Source of the DNA: Rhyacichthys aspro
Taxonomy: Eukaryota; Chordata; Actinopteri; Gobiiformes; Rhyacichthyidae
NCBI GenBank assembly: GCA_036850595.1
Contig: CM072152.1
Location: 24,379,179-24,443,178, forward strand
Length of the DNA stretch: 64,000 nucleotides
Direction of reading: 5' to 3'
Below are positions 45,945 to 60,183 of this stretch, piece after piece (within the stretch, counting starts at the first letter, position 1; each line of letters opens with the position of its first letter). The translations under genes were made by a program, and so were the position numbers. The notes beneath the pieces are model-generated. The model searched no databases, was not told the origin of the DNA, and saw only the letters and a program-made list of their open reading frames with translations.

Positions 45945-47166
45945 CAGTTTAAATGCATTTTTCTCAGGTTTTTACTTTACATTTAGTTTAATCAATTGAT
46001 TTTTGGCACTTCTGCAGTCCTCCTGTTCTTAAGAGTTTGTGAGAAGTGCTGTTTAAATGCAGACTGTTTATATGAAAACCTGGACCTGCATCTACTTTTC
46101 TGGCCACTTCTACAAAGAAAACTGCTTTCAGTCGTATCCTAATTACAACGCTTACGATCCTTCTTCAAAATGGCTGAAAAATCACTTTAAAAATCATAAA
46201 GTGCCCAAAGAAACACATCGATTCCTGTGATAATAAACTATAATCGTCTCTACGTGTGTTCCCTTTATATTCCTCGGATTGTTTCAGACGGATGCTGTTG
46301 TGATGATGTTAAATCCTCTTCCCTCCTCCGCTCAGACTCGTGGATAATTACCAGTTTTCCTGTGAATCGAGGCCCTGTAATTTTGAGTAAAAGTCCGAAC
46401 AGCGCCGTCACGTGTTGTGAGCGCACGTTTTTGTTTTTTTCCCACAATGGCACATGCCACTTGAAGACACTGCTGGCAGGAAATTGGCACAAAAAAAGTG
46501 TCATTAGACGAACAATGGGGACAGCTATGTAGCATCCAAGCGCTAGTCTTATTCAGAGGTTTACAGGACGGTTTGTGCCAGGATTTTGTTCTTTTTGAAG
46601 CAACTTATTGTATTGTTTTGCTCAGACAAGTAAATATTTTTAAAAACCCTTTATGTATTTACACCTGGATGTTTCTTATCATGTCTCCAAGAAATTATGT
46701 TCACATTTGAGCTATAATTTACCATATTTTCAGACTGAGTTAAGCAGAAGTCATATTTAGGACCACTCAGACTTTGTTAGATAAGAAATTGATAAAGAAC
46801 AACTGTATAATTGTTAAGTTTTTTGTGTAATTGTTGTAGTCCAAGTCATAACTGAGGCCAGAGAGTCTCGGAGCCAAGATTTTTAGAGAATTTACAGCGG
46901 AAAAATGCAAGGGAACAGTTATAAAAATCCAAACACAATCAAGCTATTTACAGTAGAAGTAAGTAGAAGTAGTATAGAAGTGCGTTTAAGCCCTAATATA
47001 TGTGTATTTTGTATGTGCAATGATAAAAAGCATGAAAATGTGTTTATATTATTGGGAATATTGGGGAGTTTTTGCAAAAGCTTTGGCAAATGGAGCAGGT
47101 TTGGAATTGCTAGCTTTCCTTTTTTATGCATGTGTTGAAAAAGAAGAGTTTATGACCTAGTATCAT

Positions 47167-47635
47167 ATTTTAACAGCGATCATCTGAGAAAAAAAGAGCT
47201 TAAAACGTCATCTAAGCTTCGTTCTCAGTTATATCGATTATAATAGACGAGTATTTTAGCTTTGGCCAATAACAGCTCGCTTCTGAAAAAAGGAGCGCTC
47301 TGATTGGTCGAGACTGATGTCAACAAGGAAGTAATGGCTGCCGATAAAACTGAGGAAATGTATGTTTCTTTTTGCTACGAAATAACAAAACATTAAACAG
47401 GGATGAATATTGTCAATTTAATCACGTAATGTTTAACAAGGAAGAGATAATTGCCGCTCTAACGCTAAAGTTAGAGCTAAAAGTTTACGTAAGCTTAATT
47501 TGGTGAAATGTATTAGTGTTTTGTGAAGGAAAAATTGGTTTGGTTTTATTTTTTTAATTAAAGAAAAGCAGAAAAGCTCTCTCTGCTGTTTTTGGAGGAG
47601 AGTGGAGCCTGAGACAAGGACAAAAAAAGAAAATC
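47167..47635 (+). repeat. DR1 dispersed repeat, diverged copy (block B)
   Basis: Counterpart of 15797-16270, with the same CTCTGATTGGTCGAGACT core variant and scattered substitutions. Confidence 0.75.
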
Positions 47636-49241
47636 CGATAGTGATTAATACACTATTAATACATTTCCATCTAAATCTGATGGATGTTGTTCCCCGTTTA
47701 GATTAAAATGCATGTCAGGTTCCACTGTAAACTCGTTATAAATCTTTTTGATGATTTTCTGACTCTCAGTGATTGTATTTGCAGAAATGTCCAATGATAA
47801 ATGCTCAGCAGAAACTCCTAATTGCTGCTTCATTTGTAAAAGAACATATTTCATGGAGACATTTTTCCACATGCTAATCCCAGGCTTGAGCATCACATTT
47901 AAATACATCCATTAACCTCAGTCCAATCATTATTATTCATGCATAAAACCCAAGTCTTTACCATATTTATCATGTCTTTATTTGCATATCACTGACAGAA
48001 AATCCAGATTTTAAGTGTTTAGTCTAAGCTCATATTTGAAAGTAAAATGCTTCCAATAAAAATAAGATGTTTAAGATTTAAATACTGAAAGAAGTGATTT
48101 TGTTAAACTGCCAGTATCCAATCTGAAAATAAAAATAAAACGTAATTATTTTCATCTGGAAAATTGGGATTAATCAAATATTTTAGTGCTGAATGATTTA
48201 TTTGTCTTTCACTTTTGTTTTAATCCATACTGTATAGATATTTTTACACAAATTTGACGAAGACACATAAAAGGATCTAAATCTGATCAACTTTTCCAGA
48301 ATTTTAAATTGTAATATTCAGTTATTGTTGCTTTCGATGAGTGTTTTTGGCAAGAATATATTTTAAATGCATAATAACAATGTGACAGTTATTTTTTTCT
48401 GTTAAAACCAAATTGCCAAAGATCTTAACGCCAGAATAAACCCCAAAAACAATGATATGTGTCCTTTAAACAAACAATCAGGGTAAACTATGTCTTTATC
48501 TTTTAAATTATGTATTAAAAATCATTACTATGTCACTGCATAATGATATTCCCATAAAGACCTTCCTTAAAGAGTGAAAAACATGGACATCCACCCTTTT
48601 TAGAAACAACCAGGTGTAAATTAAAACCACTTTTGTACTAATATCTTATTTAATGATATGAAATAAGTATATTGACCAATCAGAATCAAGGATGGACTCT
48701 TTATACCAATGGCAATTTTGAACTTTTATCTCCAATTTTTTTTTTTAATTCAGTGAAATCTATGTGGGACCTGACGTTTTCGAAGGAGGAAGAGGAGGCT
48801 TTCGTTCGACTTTCAGACAGAACTGATCGTGAATGGCAAAGAGAGACGAGAAACCAAACGTAGTAGCTCTAGTTGAAGTTTTAAAGTTCAGAAAACAGTC
48901 TTGGCTGCTTAAACGATAAAGGTCTAGCCGTTCAGATCCATTTATGTCAGTTCTTTCCAACGCTGTCCAGCCTTTTATTAACGACGCTAACAGACGTAAC
49001 GCCGTCCAAAGAGCAGACTGAACGAAGGCTGTGGAGAAGACCTCATGAATGCTGCCTGCTTTAAAGTCTGCAGTCGGTCCCAAAAACTGATTGATTTCTG
49101 GGAAAAAACGACTGACTGGACTGATTTCTCATTGTTTCTCGAGTTAAGATGCGTTAACTCGGCGCAGAGCTACACATTTTCAAAAGCTGCGTCTTAGATC
49201 GAAGCTAAGAATCGGGAAAAGAGAGTCCGGAGCGAAGAGTT

Positions 49242-49457
49242 TTACGATCTTTCGCAGCAGGGGATGGTGCTCTCCAGAGACATTTGGGACGAGTGGCGGA
49301 TGAGCGGCGCCATCGTGGGCTCCACCATCGACGAGGTAGGGAACAGCTTGTACCAGCCAATCACCATCGAGCTCAGGTCCAGCTCCTCCAACAGGATCCG
49401 AGCCACGCCCATAAAGCATTTACGGTCCATACGGCCGTAGTTTCCCCAAACGATCAC
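49242..49457 (-). CDS. rims4: rims4 last coding exon (exon 6), copy B
   Basis: Identical to the exon at 17772-17987, including the acceptor, the NYGRMDRKCFMGVAR segment, GWYKLFPTSSMV, the C-terminal ERS and the TAA stop. Absolute identity of coding sequence and splice sites, while the introns carry indels, gives no sign that one copy is decaying. That would be expected of alleles and unusual for an old partial duplicate. Confidence 0.95.
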   Translation of the reverse strand: MIVWGNYGRMDRKCFMGVARILLEELDLSSMVIGWYKLFPTSSMVEPTMAPLIRHSSQMSLESTIPCCERS

Positions 49458-49523
49458 CTACGAAAGAGACAAAAGGAGAGAATTTATTTACTGTTTCATT
49501 TAGTTTTTCAGTGTAATCTCCTA

Positions 49524-49984
49524 AAGTTTATTGTAACAGGAATCATCTGAAAAAATGAGACCTTAAGACGTGATCTAGTCTTTATAATGAAGGATTTTAA
49601 TAGATGAGAATGATCAGTCCACAGCAGGATTTTGTCCAATCACAGCTCACTTCAGGTAAAAAGGAGCGCTCCCATTGGTCGACACTGATGTCAACAACGA
49701 AGGAACAAGGAAATAAACCAAGGAAATGGGTTATTCTGTTGAAAATATGTCTTATTTTACAGAGAAACAGCTCAAAAAAGATAAAAATATGGAGATAATT
49801 CCAGGATCACTACAGTCTACAACGAGAAACTCCAAAGATAAAAGTTTCAGTTCAGCTCTAAACTTTGATTTAATGTAACGTATTAGTATTTTGTGTTGAA
49901 AAATTGTCCTGGTTTTACCTTTTTTTAAATAAAAGAAGCAGGAAAGGTTGGAGGAGAATGGATCTGAGACTGGGACAAAATATT
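49524..49984 (+). repeat. DR1 dispersed repeat in intron 5 (block B)
   Basis: Counterpart of 18053-18515, differing by a few bases, including a longer T run before AAATAAAAGAAGCAGG. Confidence 0.8.
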
Positions 49985-50466
49985 CTCCCAAGAAGTTGAC
50001 AGAATAAGAAGAATAAGGCAAACAGGAAACCCACAATAAACTGGTATAAATAGTCTTTTTCACACATGTATTGTTCCAGACTTTTTCAGAATGTGTGAAA
50101 ACAATCCCCTCAACTTTCTCACCCACAGATGATACTTGACCCTTGGGTGAGCGCTGTAATGTGTAACGGTGTCAGGACGGCCTCCAGAGGAACTCCTCAG
50201 TGTCTCTGTCTCTGTCTCAGCTGAAGCCTCGTCCTCTGCAGCACCTTTCTACTTTCTACTGATACGTACGACACAAACTCCAGACTTCATTTGCAGGTTT
50301 TAGATCAGAAACAGTTTACCTTTGTGCAGATGCCAAGTCCAGTTAAATGGACTATTACTTTTTACTATTTTGTAAAAAGCAAACACTTTTTTTCAGCTGC
50401 TCCCTTCACTGTAGACAATACATAAAAGATGAGCTCCTAAAACAGACTGTACCTGATGTTTTTTTT

Positions 50467-51028
50467 TTCTTCTAGTTGTGAAAATGGTTTAAACCCAAAT
50501 AGTTTATTGTAAAATCAATCATTAGTGGAAATAACAGTCTTTCTGATCCATCTACTGTTTATTCTAAGGGATTGTAATAGATGAGAACCTCTATTCAGGA
50601 ACAGAAAACCTTGGACAATCACATGCTCCAAAAAGGAGCGCTCTCATTGGTCGACACTTGTCACATGACGTTCCAGGAAGTTTAATAGCTGCAGATAAAG
50701 TGTATTTTCAGCTGAATATGTCTTTTAACAGAGAAACAGCTGAAAAAAGAAAAGCATCAACAGAGAAAAGGGAGGCAACGTAAAACACAGATAAATACTG
50801 TCAATTCAATCACGTAATGTTTAACGAGGAGGAGATAATTGTCGTCCTGACGCTGAAGTCACAGCTAAGCTAACGCTAAACTCTAAACTTCAGTTTGGTC
50901 AAATGGATTAGTATTTTGGAGGAAAAACTGGTCTGGTTTTATTTTTTAATAAAAGAGAAGCAGGAGAGGTCCCTAGGCTGATTTTGGAGGAGAGTGGAGT
51001 CTGAGACAGGGACAAAAAAAAGAAAATG
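50467..51028 (+). repeat. DR1 dispersed repeat, long subfamily (block B)
   Basis: Counterpart of 19003-19555. This copy keeps GTTTATTCTAAGGGATTGTA before ATAGATGAGAACC, which copy A has lost, so B is closer to the copy at 62272-62745. Confidence 0.8.
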
Positions 51029-51171
51029 GAAGTGGAGCTTTAATTAAACTGAACCTGAATTATGTTTTAAACAGAACCCTTATCTTTTTGATTATTTGAC
51101 CTTTAATTGTGGTATTTATCATTTTAAGACCATTAACTCAAACTTCAGGTGGAGGTGGCTTTACTGTGAGT

Positions 51172-51260
51172 GTTCAGGTGTGTGTTCAGGTGTGTGTTCA
51201 GGTGTGTGTTCAGGTGTGTGTTCAGGTGTGTGTTCAGGTGTGTGTTCAGGTGTGTGTTCA
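51172..51260 (+). repeat. 12-bp minisatellite, about eight units (copy B)
   Basis: Same GTGTGTGTTCAG units as 19705-19768 but about three more. The sequence after the array also differs: copy A carries an extra stretch (TTGTGTTGCGTTCG) that B lacks. Confidence 0.85.
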
Positions 51261-54200
51261 GTGTCCTGAAGCCATCTTCTCACACGACTCACTGTCACAC
51301 GGACGGCTCCGTCTCGTCGAGGAGAAGACACAATAATCGATCCGTCTGAGCACATGTCGGCCCCGCTCCGCCGTCGAGAGCCCCCCGGACCTGAATACCA
51401 ATTTGTTTTCAGACTGATTTCCACAGAGACTTAAATCTGCTTCGATCCGTTCCTCCATCTTTCAACAAGAAGCCATCTTTCTCTGTTCAAACGTTCAAAA
51501 GTAAAGCCGCGGAGCCTCCCTTCGACAGCAGCGAGGAGACACTGGCCGATGAAAGAAAAGGGAATACAATGGGTTCAGATTGAAGACACATTGTCCTGGA
51601 TCATCCGCCTTTTGAAAACTGATTGTAATGACTGGTGTCTGAAGAGGAGGGATATATTTAGACGCCTCAATACTTGTCCCTTTCTCAAGCCGAGCGTGGC
51701 CCCTCTTTCTTGTTTGTTGTTGCTATTTTAGATGAAAGCAGTTTGGTAAACAGATTAAAATGAGAAGTGATTGCTGTATTTAGTTTAACTCTGAGAACTG
51801 TTTATTTAGATGGTCAAAATGTGTCCTTAAAGAGGCATTTAGTGGCAATATTTTACACCTTACACCTTTCTTTTCTGCAGCTTGTGAGCAGCTACGGTAG
51901 ATTACAGTCAGTAAGGTCAGTTTTGTTTGGAAATATGCTAAACCTTCAGCAAGTATGTGTTTAAAAAATGTGTTTGCTTCTTTAAAATAATAGGAAATGA
52001 TAAAACTTAATGGCTATTCACAAAAAAAGGTTTATAAAGCTTTTGTTTTTTAGGACAGACAAATGCAAAGAGACATTTTGAGGTTGAATTTGACTGATTT
52101 TGTTCAACAGCATTAACACAAAAGATCTTTACAAATGATCAAATATAGGAACAGAATCAGAACGGAGGCCATACTGAACAACATGGACCATCCCCTGCAT
52201 ACTGGTCAATTGTTGCTCTTTCCAGAAAATCCAGCCTATTTCTTTGTATTAAACCCATAAATAAATATTACAGCTGGTCAGGTTGCTCCAGTATTTGACC
52301 TAAAATAAAAACTGTGCTACTTTTGACATGTTTTGACCACATTGTGTCCGTGGCCTCAATCTTTCGTGCTACTTCCCTGTGTCTCGGTCTCTCTGTTTTA
52401 TCCATTTTTCGTCTAAAAGCCACTTCCTCTCCGACTCGCGCTGTTTTTTCGATTAAATCCCATTCTCTCTCTTTCTCCAGATGCACCTAAATTGATTTGT
52501 CTGTGTGTGCTCCAGTTTTCAAACCGGCTCAGATCTAGGACACAGTATTTTTATCCTCCAAACTTCGGAGAAAATGAGTCAACTTCTTTCATGCGGCCAC
52601 ACGCTGGTTTGGGCACGGCAGCAGCAGAATTATATAATTAACTCAGAAATCTGTGGGATTAAGGACTAGTGTAAACCAAACCTGAAGTAAACCAACTGAG
52701 GGGAGTAGTTCCTGGGGTTTAGACTGGGTTTGTCACATTTTTTTCATGGTTTTGCCTTGGATTTTGACTTGTTTTCATGTTTTCTGGCTCTTTTTAAGGT
52801 TTGAGCAGGTTTTGTATCTGACTCTACAGGATTTACCCTGATCTGGAGAAGGTTTTATTCTGGTTTAAAGTCCGCCAAACCAAACTGGACCAATCAGACG
52901 TGAGTAAAGTCACATTGATCTGAAGCTGCATCGACTAAACCTTTTGTTCTTGGCCTCATCTATTTTCTTTTTTTTTGGTTCAGAGAGACTTTATTAAATT
53001 AAGAGGACATTAATAACCACTGAAAGCTGTTTTTTGTATTTTATTTTATTTACCTCCACAATATTTTTTGGTTTGCATGAAAAATGTGTAAAATGTTTTT
53101 CACATTCAAAAATCCCTGAACAAAAATCATTAAATTTTTACATGTTATTGCATTAAAATAATTTACATTTAGTGTGAAACATCATGACTATGACTCTTTA
53201 TCCTCAGTTTGAACCTGTAAAAATGACTGTCTTAAAAAAAAATACTCATTTATACGACCAGATTTTCTCTTTCTTCCTGTTTTTGGCTGTGATTGTGTTT
53301 CTTCCTGTTTCTGCAGAACAAGCCCCGCCCCCTTTCCCTCCAGTTTAATGATATTATCTTTTATTACAAACCCACTAATCATTAAGGGTTTAAACCTGAG
53401 TTAGTTTGGATTTGTTTGGTTTTATCAACTCAGAACTTACTCTGAGTTTGTTCAAGCAGCTTCCAACGACGCTTTTCAATGCGACTTTTAAGGCATATCC
53501 TTCTAGATCTTGTCATAAGTCTTTGTCCCACGTTGGGCCCTGCATTTGTCCCATTTTAGTCCCGATTTAGCCCTGTCCAGTCCCGTTTTAAGGTCAGGTC
53601 ACAGTCAAATCAATAAAACCATTGCAGGAACCAATTAAAAACTGTTGTTCTCTCAAAAAGCCCTCTCTAATGGGTTTTAATTAGTCGTGAGAAAAGATTA
53701 ATTGAAATCTTAAACATCAGAATAAACCCAGAAACGAGCCGCGAAATCAGGATTATCTCCGTGTAACTCCACCAAACACACGAGTGCACGTTCAGAACAA
53801 AGAGAGATTACACAAGAACGAGCGGAGAACCGAGATAAGAAAAGAAAATGAGCCGATCGGAGAAACGCAGCGAGAAAACACAGACAGGCGATAATTAGGA
53901 AGCAGCATTTAGCAAATAATTAGTCCGTGGAACGATTGGAGCGGCTTCAGGCGACAATAAGGCTTTCCACTCGACGCTAACACGGCTACGACCTTCGAAA
54001 ACCTACGACCTGACCTCGGATAATCACACCTGCCCCGAGACCTCATTATGAACCGCTCCGAGCTCTAAATAAATCACAACACGGGCTAATGGATAAGAAC
54101 TGAGCAGGATTTCTTTGACTCTATTGATTTGGTTAATGTTTCAGTGCACTTTGACCTTTGTACGCTTAAAAGAGTTCATTTAAAATATGTCTGAACTGTG

Positions 54201-54324
54201 AAGAGTCTTAATAAACCTTGATTTCTAATAAACTGTGACTCTGGTTTAGTTCTGCTTTATTTCTGGATTTGTCCTTGTCCTAGTCCACAATATTAATCAG
54301 TGAATAACAGAAAACTGAAAATGA

Positions 54325-54594
54325 CAAATAAATAAAAATTAAATGAAAATAGATAAATATATAAATAAAATAAATAAAAATAATAAATAAATTAAAAAAT
54401 AAAATAAAAAAATAAACACATAAATAAAAATAATAAATAATAAATAAATAAAAATAATACATAAATAAAAAAGAAATACATAAATAAAAATAATAAAAAT
54501 AAATAAATAAATAAATACAAAATACATAAATAAAAATAATAAAATAAATAAATAAATAAAAATAATGAATAAATAAATAAATAAATAAATAAAA
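54325..54594 (+). repeat. AAAT-rich simple repeat tract (copy B)
   Basis: Counterpart of 22817-23074, with a different unit arrangement on the right side. Confidence 0.9.
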
Positions 54595-56415
54595 GCATAA
54601 TCTGATTGGATCGTGATACAAACAACACTTTAGGGTTTAGGTTTCGCTCTTCAATCTTCAACAAAACAAATCTTTATCTTTCACGGATAATTTATACAGA
54701 TTTTAGTTCAACCACAAAGATTTCATGTTTTTAATTAGTATCTCAAACCCGACTCCTGTTTGAGACAAAACCAAACATGGGGTATTTTAGGAAATCTGTG
54801 TCATCACTTTCTCAATCTTCAGAGTCCTACTTCCAAAAACTGGGGCCTGGTTCAATCTAAATACAGGAAATTACTAATGAAACTCTCTGACTTCTTATAA
54901 ATATCCATCTGTTTAATAAAGTTTAATAAAGAAATGAGCTTCAATGCTTCCTTTCTTACCTCCTTTAGTTTAGGAACTTCTGAATATCCCTGTGAGTGGT
55001 ACTTGGAGAGTCTAAGAGTGTTTATTTTTTATAAAGAAATGTAAAAATATTAGTTTATGGATTATTTGGTTCATGGACCTTTAGAATAAACATAAATAAA
55101 GGTTTGTTGTGGCTTTAATCCAGGTTTAAACACACGTCTTAGTCCGACTTTTGCACTTTTTGCAGAACAGCTGCTGATACATTCACTCTTAAATGAAAGA
55201 ATAGTTTTATGGAAGAGTACAGTCAAATATTTTAGAGACGGTACTAAGTTTGAGAATCACTGCTTTAGAGAAAGGTAAGGAGCTTAGTGATATCCCACAA
55301 TCCACTGCACCACCTCCTGAGGCTGTTCTCCGTGTGATTTGTGTTCATTATTCTTTAAAAAGCACTGCTAGAGTCACAGTGTCTTTTATCAGACTTCTTC
55401 ACTGTCAAAACATCTCTTTGATCACATTTGTTTACATTCATAAGAAATAAATCAAATAGTGAGGTTAATGAAGTTTTTACACGTGTCTTTAATGCTAAAA
55501 ACAAACTTAACTGCACTAAATTTCAATAAAACTAAAGTCGTAAAGTGAATAGTATTGTACTTTTATTTACAAAAAAAGGTGAACCCTACTTTAAAATGTT
55601 TAAAATTTGCTCTGACTTGTAAATATTATTGATGCTCATCATTCCTGAGGCTATAACACTGCCAAACCAACCCCGTAATGCACAAAAAACACGTTTAACC
55701 GTCTCAATGATCTAATTATCTCCTGATTTATCCTTGATTTTATGTCATTTCAGGACAAAAAACCCATAAAGCGTAAAGGACAGACCGAGAGATGAACAAA
55801 TGAAAAACAACGAAGGTCGAATATATTTTAAAACGTCTCTGATTTCTCCTGTTCCGATATTTTACTCCATGAATGCATCTGAAACCACTTCCCAGTCTCT
55901 GATTTCTATTAACCGCACTTGTTTCCAGCGTTTCCTCGTTTCCACCGAGCGAGACAATGCTCTGCTCCACGTGATGCTCTGCTGCTATTTCCAGACAACT
56001 GCTGTGTAATTACACTTCGTCAATTTGCTTTTCCACTTCCCCGCTGTGCTTTTCATGTTACAGCTCGCTTCCTAATGCATTTTCTTGGCGCTTTAAGCCA
56101 ACGAAGGGGAAATTCATGTCGGTTTAAAGTTCTTTCATCTAATTTTAAGCAATAATATGGGTTTCCTATACAGTATTCAGAAGTGTGGAAAATGACGGCT
56201 TCTGATTCATTCATTTTTAGCGCTTCTTATACAGATTCCGGGGCTGGAGTCTCTGCCAGATGTTTAGGACGAGAGAAAATCATCAACTAATCACAGAACT
56301 AACAGTTTCTCCTGAAGAGGCTTGTGTTTCCAGTGAGCTGTGTCCAGAGAGAGACGTCTGCTGATCTGGGCCTGAGCACAGTTTTGATTTATTCATTTAT
56401 TAACTGGCTTTAAAG

Positions 56416-56935
56416 CTCTTTTTTGTCTCAGACTCCACTCTCCTCCAAAAGCAGCCTAGGGACCTCTCCTGCTTCTCTTTTATTAAAAAATAAAACCAAA
56501 ACATACTAATCCTTTTCACCAAACTGAAGTTTAGAGTTTAGCGTTAGCTTAGCTGTGACTTCAGCGTCAGGACGACAATTATCTCCTCCTCGTTAAACAT
56601 TACGTGATTGAATTGACAGTATTTATCTGTGTTTTACGTTGCCTCCCTTTTCTCTGTTGATGCTTTTCTTTTTTCAGCTGTTTCTCTGTTAAAAGACATA
56701 TTCAGCTGAAAATACACTTTATCTGCAGCTATTAAACTTCCTGGAACGTCATGTGACAAGTGTCGACCAATGGGAGCGCTCCTTTTTGGAGCATGTGATT
56801 GTCCAAGGTTTTCTGTTCCTGAATAGAGGTTCTCATCTATTACAATCCCTTACAATAAACACTAGATGGATCATAAAGACTGTTTTTCACAAATTATTGC
56901 TTTTAGAATAAACCATTTTCACAACTAGAAGAAAA
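56416..56935 (-). repeat. DR1 dispersed repeat, inverted copy beside exon 5 (block B)
   Basis: Counterpart of 24895-25408. Here the text reads GGAACGTCATGTGACAAGTG and TTGTCCAAGGTTTTCTGTTC, where copy A lacks single bases in each (GGACGTC, TTGTCAAGG). This again shows short deletions on the A side. Confidence 0.8.
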
Positions 56936-57155
56936 TGTGCTTTTTTTTTGCTCTTGTTTTCACTCAACACTGGAATGCCCATCTTTTGAGACTGAAAACT
57001 AACGACACACTCTTGTAAGAACAGCACATTGTCTTCAAACACAGCTTTTGTCATCATTATTGTGCACTGCGGCCCCTTCGATGCCGTGTCTGTAGGAGCT
57101 TGTACTTTTGTGTGTGTCGTTGTGTTGTTCGGTTGATGTGTTTCTTGGTCTGTAC

Positions 57156-57295
57156 CTGCATGACCTTCCCCTGTGGACTCTCGGAGAAGACCAGGACCTG
57201 GTTGTAGAGCGGGTCCAGGGACTTCCTCACGGACTTGGTCTTTTTCTTGGCGACACACAAACCGTTCTCCAGGAGATACACTTTGATGTAGGCCG
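57156..57295 (-). CDS. rims4: rims4 exon 5 (C2B domain), copy B, intact
   Basis: This 140-base exon encodes the same C2B segment as 25628-25764 but with the canonical ESPQGKVMQ at its end. The acceptor is GTCCGCAG and the donor GTACAG. The first two bases, CG, complete an Ala codon begun by G at the end of exon 4, giving PP-AAYIKV as in RIMS4. This copy should be used as the reference for the gene. Confidence 0.95.
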
Positions 57296-58748
57296 CTGCG
57301 GACCACAAACACCACCACGATTACACTTTTTAAATGGAAGTCATTTTTTTTCCTGTCTCTAGGCTACCTGACACTAAAGTATTGTATTGTTGCAAGTATT
57401 TCTTTCCAAATTTGTGAAAAAACGAATCAAACCTTAATGAAATCGTGTTCACAAATGGCTTTACTGATGTTATATTGATTGTTTTTGAATTATTCTTATT
57501 TCCACATCAATAAAAACAAACCTGTGACAGTGTTTTTGTCCTTTTTATTAAAGATAAAAGTGTTGATATTGACCTTAAATCATTGACTTTCTCTTTAATC
57601 TCCTTTACTCCCTTCATTTACATAGAATCACTCGTTAGTGACCCTTTCCTTTCATCCCTCCTTATTCTTATTTTCCCTTCATTATTCCTGCGCTTGAATG
57701 CATCAGGGTGATTTGCTGGTTTGAAATTACATAACCAGAGTTAATAATTCGCTGTTACACAACGAGCGAGCGGCGTCTGAGTCTTTTAGATCTCTCACAC
57801 TTCATTAAGTAGCAGCTCGTCTCATGTCACTGTACGACCGGAAACACATTTTATTTTACACTAGATTTACTTTATATAGTTTTGAGGTTGGAAATAATAA
57901 ACCTACTCCAAAAACAGGGCCTACATTTTCACATATTTGCAAAAAAACAGCCATTTAAATGTTTTACTTTTACATTATTTTACTCTTCATCCGTTATACA
58001 TTTCATTAAAAGTGCCTATTGCAGCAAAACAAAATGTAAAACAAAGGTCAAACTGTGTTGTGTGTTAAATACTTTCTAAATACAACTAATTTCCCCAAAA
58101 TAACACTTTCTGCATTTGACTATGTTGGAAAAATAAAAGCATAAAAGTCAAAATACTATATACTATATAAAAAAGTGTCCTTTTTTTGTTTTTTGAGTGA
58201 AAAATAGGGCTTTATCCTGATTTTACAGGAGCACAGTATGAAGGACAATAAGACAACGAATTTAAATACATTTTGTTATTGCTTTAACTCATTAATCAAT
58301 ATGTTTCCAGTAGATTTTTCTCTTCAAACATTTTGCCAATGATTTAACACGTTCCACATAGTTTTACACAGTTTTCAGGCCATTTTTAAAAACATTTCAC
58401 ACAAATACACACACTTTCTTTTAACAGAGCACACATTCTTGTTGAAGTAAACAAAACCATGATCAAAAACGCATTATGGTTATTTATATTCATCAATGTG
58501 TATATATGGTTTAGGATTATATCTTCTCATAATATATGAAAACTGCATCATTTAGAGTCTGTCTGTGACTTATTTCCTTGTTTTGTGAAGCTCTTGTGTT
58601 TATTATTTATATTATTACAGACTAAACCACACTGAGCAGCTGTATGGTTCTTCTGCTGCCGATGTTCACAGATGTATTTGGGACTCATCCGTCTCTAATC
58701 TCTCTCTAAAACCCGAGGCTGGTGTCCCGTGGGCTTCAGGAGACTCAC

Positions 58749-58850
58749 CTGGAGGAGTTTTAGAGCCGGGTTTCATGGTGAGACCTCGGGCCTGGACCAC
58801 CTCCACCTCCAGACCCCCGTTCCTCTCCATTAGACCGATCTCTACGTCAC
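58749..58850 (-). CDS. rims4: rims4 exon 4, copy B
   Basis: Identical in sequence, phase and splice signals to 27223-27324 (DVEIGLMERNGGLEVEVVQA). Small intronic differences lie a few bases outside, such as CTGCAC against CTGAAC next to the acceptor. Confidence 0.95.
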
Positions 58851-60134
58851 CTGCACAAACACAAATACAGGATTATGTAAAAAAAATCAGATCTGGATAT
58901 AAATAAAAGACCTACTAGTGTCCTTCTCTGTCCATTTTTATACTTTAAAGGTCCTTTGTATCTATAAATGTCGCTGTAGGACTTACTTTATACGTTTATC
59001 TGTCTTTATTCGTTGTTATTTGGGCAACAGCAGTGATTTTGAAGGATTTATTTACTTTGTGCTGTTGTATTTTGCCTGAATGATTCTGGCTGTGTGGGAT
59101 TAGAAAAAGACGGAGATGTTTTTGAGGAGTCAGGAAAAGGAAACCGTCATGTTTAGACGAAGCCGCACAAAATGATGTAGTACACATGCCAGGCCAGTAG
59201 GGGGCGGGGTTTCTTTTGCCACTTGTGTTCTATTTCTATTATTTCTTCTATTTTAAATAAATAAATAAATAAATTTTAAAAAATGTGCTTGGGCTGTTAA
59301 AAAATAAATAAATAAAAGGCAATTTCTTCCTTTTTTTTGAGGTATTTTTTAAATAGTGCCGTCAAAATGAGAAGAAAAAAAAAGTCAAAATCTTCTACAA
59401 AATATAAAAATGTAAAAAACATATTTAAATATATTTATCAATAAATTATAGTACAACACAATAGTCCATTGATACCAGCCGTCCTTGTGTTATTTCCTTT
59501 TTTGTTTTTCTTTCCATTTAAGTGTGTTATTTGTTGTGTGAACATTTAATAAAAGTCTTCAACGACTGCATAAAAATGTATTATCTTGCTCAACATTTCC
59601 TTCCATTTTCCTATTAAACCAAAGTAGCACTTCATCGTCCAAAAGTTCAGGTTTGATTCGTCCAAACCCTAAAGTCTCTGGAGTAACTTTGAAGTAAAAA
59701 CAGGTGGCTGGTTTAAAAGTGTCCGAACGAGGCAGTAATTCAGGTCTGGAGTTACATAACGTTGGACCGCGGCTGAGTTTTGGAGCAAAGTCCAGTTGGT
59801 TTCACAGTTTTCGGGCCAAGGACTCGTCTCTCTGGCGGCCAACGCTGACCCAGTTATATTTGCTCCAGAAGGACGCTGTGCTGAGAGGACGCAGACGAAG
59901 AGGACGCTCCGTCTCAAACTCACAAAACTGCAGATGACATTTTACTTCAGTGGATTTCACAAGGTGCTTTTGGAACCAAAGTGGGATGATTCAGGAGTCG
60001 TTTGGTTCACTTTTTCAAGGACAAAACTGCACCTTTTACACAAATACAACCAGTTTTATTTTGATTTTTAGACATGTCATAGATCTCTTGGTGTGTTTTC
60101 ATGTGTTTGGTGCAAAAAGCAGTGTTAAAAGGCA

Positions 60135-60138
<4 letters not shown>

Positions 60139-60175
<37 letters not shown>
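60139..60175 (+). repeat. (AT)n microsatellite, copy B
   Basis: 37 bases, against 49 in copy A at 28611-28659. Confidence 0.95.
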
Positions 60176-60183
<8 letters not shown>
